Shown in pieces: positions 58,766 through 64,000 of a stretch of 64,000 nt of DNA. A program made the translations under genes and the position numbers. The stretch covers positions 5,332,001-5,396,000 of the forward strand of contig NZ_CP109499.1 of the NCBI RefSeq assembly GCF_036231965.1, given 5' to 3'. Numbering within the stretch: position 1 is the stretch's first letter; the number at the start of each line of letters is the position of its first letter. This DNA is from Streptomyces sp. NBC_01428. Its GTDB lineage: Bacteria > Actinomycetota > Actinomycetes > Streptomycetales > Streptomycetaceae. The notes under the pieces were generated by a model. The model did no database searches. It had not been told where the DNA came from and saw only the letters and a list, made by a program, of their open reading frames with translations.

Positions 58766-58963
58766 GCTAATCAGACCTATTGAACCGAGCCCGGCGCGGG
58801 GTTGCCGGCCCCGAGGTCGAGAGCGTCGCCTGCCCAGAGCAGCCCGCTTGGCGTGGCGGTCTCCTGAGTGAGGTGTGGCGAACCCTGGCGAACAGTTAGC
58901 TCGGCCATGCGGATGTTCGGAGCCCAGGTATGTTGCGAGACGTCCGGCCGTCTCTCCAGGAGC

Positions 58964-59000
58964 ACCTGCCTAAATCGGGCAGGTCCCAACGCAGTTGGGA
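58964..59000 (+). promoter_or_regulatory. two adjacent small hairpins
   Basis: ACCTGCC-n7-GGCAGGT (58964-58984), directly followed by TCCCAAC-gca-GTTGGGA (58984-59000). They lie just upstream of the ribosome binding site of the 41-residue ORF at 59028 and could shape its mRNA leader. Confidence 0.4.
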
Positions 59001-59027
59001 ACTCAGAGAGGCAGGAGGTCGGACGAG

Positions 59028-59153
59028 ATGGAGCGATCGACAAGGCGGAGGAGGTGTCGCGGGCACCGCCAGCGGCCGGGCTGGGCGGAGTTAGCGGCAC
59101 TGTTCCTCACGGCGATCACTGCCATCGCGGGGTGCGTCGAACACTTCCTCTGA
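59028..59153 (+). CDS. 41-residue single-pass membrane peptide
   Basis: ATG to TGA encodes a very basic start (MERSTRRRRCRGHRQRPGW) and one hydrophobic helix (LAALFLTAITAIAGCVEHFL). A GGAGG ribosome binding site lies nine bases upstream, and a perfect 13-bp hairpin follows about 90 bases later. A small toxin-like or accessory membrane peptide is possible; I know no relative. Confidence 0.5.
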   Translation: MERSTRRRRCRGHRQRPGWAELAALFLTAITAIAGCVEHFL

Positions 59154-59551
59154 CGCACGAGAGGTGAGTCGGACGGCTGGTCGGGATGAGTGAGTCCGAC
59201 CGACGCTTACGCGGCCGGACTCACCCGGCCCCGCGCACGAGCCTGGCTTCGGGCTGCATTCCCGAAGCCAGGCCTTGTGTGGTCGCGGGGAGACCAGAAC
59301 CCAGGCGGCGTGCCCACTCGGGCACTGCTAGATGAGGTAACCCCAAGGGCGGGTATCCATCAAGCCCCCGCGGATTCGCCTAACCCCACTTTGCCCGCTT
59401 TTGCCGGTGGCTAATGATCTTGCTACCCCTAGCGTTTGACTGGCGGAAAAACTAAAGAGCCAGGTGGCAGGCTTGGGGGGGTAGCGAAACCTGGCGAATC
59501 CACTGTTGGCTTTAGCTGAAATGGGTGCCGTCTCGGAGATTTCATGCTAAG
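59154..59551. other. stretch without a gene, left of the IS
   Basis: Only hairpins are seen: TGAGTCCG/CGGACTCA (59191-59223) and the terminator at 59241-59273. The rest shows no coding frame. Confidence 0.5.
59241..59273 (+). terminator. perfect 13-bp hairpin
   Basis: GCCTGGCTTCGGG (59241-59253) pairs with 59261-59273 around CTGCATT, downstream of the small membrane peptide gene. Confidence 0.7.
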
Positions 59552-59563
59552 ACGGTGTCTTGA

Positions 59564-60387
59564 TTGGCTGTGGCTCGTTGTTTGGGCGTGGACATAGTTG
59601 AGCGGTTGGTGCCGGACGGCTTGTGGGAGATCTTCAGGGACGTGGCGCCGGAACCGCCGATCCGCACCCAGGGTGGAGGCCGACGGCGGTGCGATGATCG
59701 CGCGGTACTGGCGGCGATCGTGTTCGTGGCTACCTCGGGCTGCACCTGGCGGCAGCTGCCGCCGGTCTTCGGCGCGTCGTGGCAGACGGTCCATCGGCGT
59801 TTCACCGACTGGTCCGCAGCCCGGGTGTGGGCCAAGCTGCACCGGGTGGTCCTGGACCGGCTCGGTGCGAACGGCGATCTGGACTGGTCGCGGTGCGCGA
59901 TCGACTCGGTCAGCGTCCGCGCGGTCAAAGGGGGCCATTGACCGGACCGAATCCGACCGATCGAGGCAAGCTCGGGTCGAAGATCCACGTCATCTGTGAC
60001 CGCAACGGGCTGCCGATCTCGGTGGGTATTTCCGGCGCCAACCTGCACGACAGCCAGGCGCTGATCCCCCTGATGCGCGGCATCCCTCCGGTCCGCTCCC
60101 GCTACGGACCCCGGCGCCGTCGTCCGGCCAAGCTGCACGCGGACAAGGGCTACGACTTCGACCACCTGCGCGGATGGCTGCGCCGACGGCAAATCGTGCC
60201 GCGGATCGCCCGCCGCGGCGTCGAGAACTCCGGCCGCCTGGGCCGGCACCGCTGGGTGGTCGAGCGGACGATGTCCTGGCTGAACGGCTGCCGCCGCCTG
60301 CACCGACGTTACGAACGCAAGGCCGAGCACTTCCTCGCCTTCGTCGGCATCGCCAGTGCCCTCATCTGCTACCGCAGGCTCAGCTGA
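59564..60387 (+). CDS. IS5 family transposase, probably expressed by ribosomal frameshifting
   Basis: The first frame (59564-59941) carries the HTH/N-terminal domain (PDGLWEIFRDVAPEPP, TSGCTWRQLPPVFGASWQTVHRRFTDWS) and the first catalytic Asp in CAIDSVSVRAVKGG. The second frame continues from about 59932 with GPLTGPNPTDRGKLGSKIHVICD, DSQALIPL, the second Asp in LHADKGYDFDHL and the Glu in VVERTMSWLNGCRRLHRRYER, to 60387. The switch lies at AAAGGGGGCC, a slippery-looking run, as in many IS5 members of the IS427 group. A simple frameshift mutation is the alternative. Confidence 0.82.
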
Positions 60388-60453
60388 CACCGTTCGCTCA
60401 ACGCCGAAGCAGCCGACTCCCCGAAGGCTGCCGGCAAGTGGTTCGCTGGCGGT

Positions 60454-60741
60454 ATGAGCGGTGCAAACAGCGGACACCTGGCCCTGATCGCCCGGTGGGT
60501 GCGCGGGGAGGTCGTAGACAACACGGTGGGCATCAAGGTGCGCGGAGGGCCGTTCAACGGCCGCACTCGCATCGTGGAACTCAACGAACGCCACCAGCCG
60601 CCGCAGCGGCAACGCGCCCGCGGCTCGCGCAAGCACCCACCGATTGACGTGTGGCACGTCTACGACCTCATGCCTGCACCCGACACGACCGCGGGATGGT
60701 CGTACGACTACGCCGGAACCGAACCTTTCGACGTCACATGA
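60454..60741 (+). CDS. passenger protein in the IS, function unknown
   Basis: A 95-residue protein: HLALIARWVRGEVVDNTVG, a Gly-rich loop (IKVRGGPFNGRTRIVELNE) and a basic middle (RHQPPQRQRARGSRKHPP) followed by IDVWHVYDLMPAPDTTAGWSYDY. The frame looks coding (balanced, aromatic-containing, G/C at third positions). No family recognised. It lies between the transposase and the right inverted repeat. Confidence 0.5.
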   Translation: MSGANSGHLALIARWVRGEVVDNTVGIKVRGGPFNGRTRIVELNERHQPPQRQRARGSRKHPPIDVWHVYDLMPAPDTTAGWSYDYAGTEPFDVT

Positions 60742-60769
60742 CACTTCGCCAAGCCAACTGAGACAACGT

Positions 60770-61176
60770 CTAAGTGTCGAAGGATTGTGTGGCTCGCAGT
60801 TGGTTGGCGGTGTGTCCGCCTTGGCGCTACCTCAAAGCCTCTGCTGAGATTCGCGGCCGATGGGCGTGAGAGCCAGGCGCGGAAGCGGGAGTGGCTGGTT
60901 GCGACATCGCCGCAGGCTGAGGTCTCAGCGACAGGCCTCTGGACGAGATGTGGACGGTCGTGGCCTATTGCCGTGCTCACTACGACGTTTCGGCAGGTCA
61001 GGCCTCGGTCGTGTGGAGGTTCGCAGGAGGACTGTAAATCCGCCGTGCCCCAGAGCGGGGCCCTCTGTAGGTCTTCGGGGGCTGGCGCTGGTTGACCACC
61101 CAGCCGGCCGCGTCCGCAGTACGTCTCAGGCCAACTTGCGCAGCCCAATGTCATTGCCCGTAGCTAGTGTTCGGGC
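60770..61176. other. stretch without a supported gene
   Basis: Frames on both strands are open in parts but lack starts with ribosome binding sites and show no domain. Presumably it includes the promoter of the gene at 61177. Confidence 0.45.
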
Positions 61177-62424
61177 GTGGATGAACTCTTGAGTGAGGTG
61201 CTCAACCTTCAGAAGGTGTGGCAGGCGAAGAACACCGCAGAGATGCAGCGTCGTGGCTTCGTCGTTCGTACCGAGATCCGCGATTGGCTGCGTGCGCACG
61301 CCGGGGCTCTCGCTGCGGCCATGGAGATACCCCTCGACGACGTAGGAGTGGAGGGCAAGGACGGGGCCGGTCAGAGGGCTGAAGTCGTATGGACCCGGGT
61401 CTACTCGAAGAGCAGAACCCCGAGCGCAACTGACGGCTGGTACATCGTCTATCTGTTCAGCGGCGACGGTGAACGCATCTACCTGTCACTTATGCAGGGC
61501 ACGACCGAGTGGATCGCCGGTGAGCTCAAGCCTCGCGAGCCGGCCGCCCTGAAGAAGCGCATCGACTGGGCCCGCCCGCTCATCGAGCAAGCTGGCGCCG
61601 AGCGCGCCGAGCGCGCCGAGCGCGCCGACTTGGTGACAGAGATCCGTCTCAATGCGCGAACGAAGCTCGGCAGGGGTTACGAGCCGGGCAACGTCGTGGC
61701 CATCGAGTACCAGCGCGATGCGATCCCCGACTCGGGCGCTCTTGGCGACGATTTGCTCTTCATGGCACGGCTCTTGGGGCGTTTGTACAAGGCCACGGAC
61801 GACGCGACCTACGTTCCCGGCGACGTGGCGGTAGAGGTCCGTGAGGCAACCCAGAGCGCGGCGACCACAGCGAACCGCAGGAACGCCCGGAGGGGCGGTC
61901 AAGGGTTCCTCCTGACCGCCGACGAGCGTATGGCCATCGAGAAGCGCAGTGTCCTACTCGCCACGGAGCACTTCCAAACGCAGGGATGGGCCGTGAAGGA
62001 CGTCGGCGCCAGCAAGCCGTACGACCTACACCTGACGCGAGGGGACGAGAAGCTTCACGTAGAGGTGAAGGGGACCACGTCCGATGGCAGCCAGGTCATC
62101 CTGACGCGGGCCGAGGTCGACTGGCAGCGCAGATTTGCGCCGAACAACGCCCTCGTGATCGTCCACTCCATCGAACTGGATCGCACCGATGAACCTGTGA
62201 CTGCGAGCGGTGGAATCCTCCACTGCACCGCCGTGGACCATCGAGGAGAAAACCTTGACCGTCATCTCTTACATCCACCGAACCGGACTGTGAGGCGGTC
62301 GGAGAGCGACTTCCTCCCCAGGTGTTCCCCGCCAGAGGGCTGCCCACGGAACTTCGCAGCTCGTAGGCGGTCCACGGAGCCCTGTGTAAGTCTGCCCATG
62401 GGTGGGGTGGCTGTGTACGGCTAG
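61177..62424 (+). CDS. MrcB_N-DUF3883 restriction-like protein, frameshifted near the C-terminus
   Basis: A two-domain protein. Residues about 1-195 resemble the McrB N-terminal DNA-binding domain MrcB_N/DUF3883-associated type (DGWYIVYLFSGDGERIYLSLMQGTTEW, ARTKLGRGYEPGNVVAIEY). Residues about 240-350 form a DUF3883 PD-(D/E)xK-like nuclease (RSVLLATEHFQTQGWAVKDVGASKPYDLHLTRGDEKLHVEVKGTTSDG, then VILTRAEVDWQRR). The usual family ending appears in the +1 frame as PPWTIEEKTLTVISYIH, closing at 62293, so a one-base shift near 62225-62232 has replaced the last residues by an unrelated tail to 62424. Catalytic Asp and Glu-x-Lys remain. Confidence 0.75.
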   Translation: MDELLSEVLNLQKVWQAKNTAEMQRRGFVVRTEIRDWLRAHAGALAAAMEIPLDDVGVEGKDGAGQRAEVVWTRVYSKSRTPSATDGWYIVYLFSGDGERIYLSLMQGTTEWIAGELKPREPAALKKRIDWARPLIEQAGAERAERAERADLVTEIRLNARTKLGRGYEPGNVVAIEYQRDAIPDSGALGDDLLFMARLLGRLYKATDDATYVPGDVAVEVREATQSAATTANRRNARRGGQGFLLTADERMAIEKRSVLLATEHFQTQGWAVKDVGASKPYDLHLTRGDEKLHVEVKGTTSDGSQVILTRAEVDWQRRFAPNNALVIVHSIELDRTDEPVTASGGILHCTAVDHRGENLDRHLLHPPNRTVRRSESDFLPRCSPPEGCPRNFAARRRSTEPCVSLPMGGVAVYG

Positions 62425-62840
62425 GACGAGCACGGGCGTGGTTGCCGCCCCGGTTTCCCGGGTCGGCAACCACGTCTGGTGGCCGGACGCACCCCAAATG
62501 CGTTCTGGCCGGGGACCCAATACCTGTGATGTCCGAGTGTGGGAACCACGGCCACTCTGACCTACTGACCACGGCCCTTGCAACGGCAAGTCCGGACGAG
62601 GCTGGAACAACCAGCGGCGCAGATCGACGCTCTGGCTCGGGAAGGGTTCTGACTGTTGCTTTAGGGACTACTCGGTTGCGCTGGACAGCGTTGGAACAAA
62701 ATCCGGAACGTCGCCATCCGGTGGATTCCGGGCTAGATGCTGGGACACCATCAACTGCGTGCCGCGCCGTAGAGCCCCAAACTCCCGGCCGTACAAGACG
62801 TGCATGTCCGAGTGGAATGAAACCGTGGAAAGGTTCCGAC
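62294..62840. other. stretch without a supported gene
   Basis: Apart from the out-of-frame tail of the preceding gene I see no coding region, RNA gene or strong hairpin here. Confidence 0.45.
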
Positions 62841-63026
62841 ATGACCGAGACTGTTACCTGCATCGCCCCCTGTGCCCTCGTCGTCGTGATTTACGTGCTC
62901 GTCGTCGTGCTTCACACCGCCGACACGGGGCTTCGGTCGATGTGGCTCATGGTCCGCGACGACCTGGCCGCACTGACCAGTCTGGCGGCTCCGTTCATCC
63001 CCCAGGCCAGCCACGGCCAGTGCTGA
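62841..63026 (+). CDS. small single-pass membrane protein
   Basis: A 61-residue protein: MTETVTCIAPC, one hydrophobic helix (ALVVVIYVLVVVLHTA) and a short polar part (LRSMWLMVRDDLAALTSLAAP). GGAAAGG lies eight bases before the ATG. It ends 13 bases before the HTH-ATPase gene and is probably cotranscribed with it. No relative recognised. Confidence 0.5.
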   Translation: MTETVTCIAPCALVVVIYVLVVVLHTADTGLRSMWLMVRDDLAALTSLAAPFIPQASHGQC

Positions 63027-63039
63027 TCGAGTGCTCCTG

Positions 63040-64000
63040 ATGGGCCGTCGTGAGCAGATAACTCCAGCGCACGTCCCAGAGATGGAGGAGGTGGCGCAAC
63101 TGCTGCAGCAGGCGCGCCGCCTCGCTCGTCTCTCCTTCCGTCAGCTGGAGGAAATGACAGGGGTCGCCAGTTCGAGCCTGAACCGGGCTGCGAAGGGGCA
63201 TCGCACATCCTGGGAAGTCGTTGAAGCGTTCGCGCACGGCTGCGGGGCCGACCCGGAGGAAGCTCTTGCCGCATGGCAGCGAGCACAGCCCGTCCGCCGC
63301 GAACTCGCAGCAAAGCCGCAGCCACAGAACATCAATACTTTCGGCGACTTGGTCTGGGCGATGCGGGTATTGCGTGCCCGCCACTCCAAGCCGCCGACCC
63401 TGAGAGAGGTCGAAAGTGCCGGATCTGGTCTGATGCCACGGTCCACCCTCAGCTCGCTTCTTGGTAGCGCCCCGCCGCGCCGGGTCCGCAAAGACCTGCT
63501 GCTTGCCTACATGCGGGCAATGGGTGAGACCGTGGACCAGGTAGAGCAGTGGGGAGCTGCGTGGGAGCGAGCAAACGCCAACTATGTGGCCAACCCACCT
63601 GTACCTGTCCGCATGATGGTGTCGCCTGCGCTCCTATCGCAACTGGCTGATCCGGAGCTGCCTCGCTGGAACTGCGTCGCCGCGCTAGTTGATCAGGCCT
63701 CCGCCGGCAGGCGTGATGGTCGGTCAAAACCAATTCGAGTGTCCCTCGCATTGGAGGCTCCATCTGACGCTGGAGGACGCCCCAGTTTGCGCGTCTCCGA
63801 TGACGGCCCGGGTCTGGATGCGGATAGCCTCCTACAGAGGCTGAGTGATGGCTGGACCACCAGTACTCGCGGTCGTAACCGTGCCTTCGGTGTCAGCTTC
63901 AATATCGCCACCATGCGACTCGGAACGCTCATCACTATCCGTACAGCCCAGGCGGAAATGCGTCGATGGGCAGTGCTTAAGCTCGACCTGCGAGCGCTGG
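63040..64000 (+). CDS. HTH protein with GHKL-type ATPase domain (3' end outside window)
   Basis: At least 320 residues. The N-terminal XRE-like HTH is MEEVAQLLQQARRLARLSFRQLEEMTGVASSSLNRAAKG, followed by a second similar HTH-like block (LRAR HSKPPTLREVESAGSG with PRSTLSSLLGS). From about residue 205 a GHKL (Hsp90/MutL/MORC-like) ATPase begins: N-box region VAALVDQASAG, G1 box LRVSDDGPGLDADSL, GWTTSTRGRNRAFGVSFNIATMRLG. In the N box the catalytic Glu is replaced by Ala and the metal-binding Asn by Gln compared with ELVDNA. The frame is open at the window end. Likely a regulator or a defence ATPase. Confidence 0.75.
   Translation, partial: MGRREQITPAHVPEMEEVAQLLQQARRLARLSFRQLEEMTGVASSSLNRAAKGHRTSWEVVEAFAHGCGADPEEALAAWQRAQPVRRELAAKPQPQNINTFGDLVWAMRVLRARHSKPPTLREVESAGSGLMPRSTLSSLLGSAPPRRVRKDLLLAYMRAMGETVDQVEQWGAAWERANANYVANPPVPVRMMVSPALLSQLADPELPRWNCVAALVDQASAGRRDGRSKPIRVSLALEAPSDAGGRPSLRVSDDGPGLDADSLLQRLSDGWTTSTRGRNRAFGVSFNIATMRLGTLITIRTAQAEMRRWAVLKLDLRAL

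Larger units (their letters stand above)
59552..60769 (+). mobile_element. IS5 family insertion sequence with a passenger ORF
   Basis: Bounded by imperfect inverted repeats (ACGGTGTCTTGATTGGCT at 59552-59569; complement of ACGTTGTCTCAGTTGGCT at 60752-60769; 14 of 18 identical). It is flanked on both sides by CTAAG (59547-59551, 60770-60774), a likely target-site duplication containing the CTAA favoured by IS5 elements. Contains a frameshifted transposase gene and the ORF at 60454. The right part after 60390 is unusually long for IS5, so an alternative end near 60393 (GACACCGT) was considered. Confidence 0.7.

Noticed and set aside
58777..58908. 43-codon minus-strand ORF (MAELTVRQGSPHLTQ...)
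   Set aside because: No ribosome binding site and no recognisable feature; cannot be supported.
60787..61154. Open frames on both strands right of the IS
   Set aside because: Cys/Ser/Arg-rich translations without domain or start signals; treated as non-coding.

Overview
The window is high-GC DNA with GTG starts, purine-rich ribosome binding sites and gene families typical of Streptomyces (SsgA-family sporulation protein, SepX/GlpR, DUF6227, paired penicillin-binding proteins). From memory, the gene order from fruA to the two penicillin-binding proteins resembles the S. coelicolor core chromosome around SCO3156-SCO3196. Part of it (mscL, FmdB-type zinc ribbon, 5-formyl-THF cyclo-ligase, galU, moeA/glp, rimJ, sepX/glpR) also matches the mycobacterial Rv0985c-Rv0996 neighbourhood. 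These synteny statements are recalled, not computed.

Core part, about 1-45.6 kb. It opens with the 3' part of a fructose PTS permease, then an L,D-transpeptidase lipoprotein, a P1-family peptidase, an LtrA-like membrane protein, MscL, a SAF-domain protein, MtnP and a stress-type FmdB/Ruc chaperone with a CIRCE-like operator. Next come an MFS exporter, a K+/H+ antiporter and a penicillin-acylase-like Ntn hydrolase. The galU-glp-moaC-mog-rimJ-sepX stretch combines sugar nucleotide synthesis, molybdopterin genes and a gephyrin-like divisome protein with its membrane receptor. After tRNA-Ala(CGC) come xth, a MerR regulator facing a monooxygenase-hydrolase-dehydrogenase operon, a tricorn-like protease, a TetR/MMPL efflux pair and ssgE. 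An ECF nickel/cobalt transporter follows, whose promoter carries a good match to the nickel regulator (Nur) box. The core ends with a serine hydrolase, an EamA transporter, a YbaK deacylase and two paralogous penicillin-binding proteins.

Accessory part, about 45.6-64 kb. The character changes sharply: insertion sequences, broken genes, AT-richer stretches and unfamiliar proteins. It holds a decayed IS5-type element. Next is an AT-rich three-gene operon (membrane protein, diiron desaturase-like protein, alpha/beta hydrolase). Then comes the wreck of an integrative element: integrase, excisionase, a GTGACGCA repeat array, a 5'-truncated helicase fused to an inverted GntR tail, and YdcF. Beyond it lie two divergent membrane-anchored proteins, a translationally coupled pair of a membrane-anchored PLD/DUF5919-like protein and an RNase D-like exonuclease, and an IS5 element apparently carrying a passenger ORF. 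The window ends with a MrcB_N-DUF3883 restriction-like protein and an HTH-GHKL ATPase cut by the window edge. The exonuclease pair and the restriction-like/ATPase pair are the best candidates for undescribed defence functions, but that role is inferred from domains and location only.
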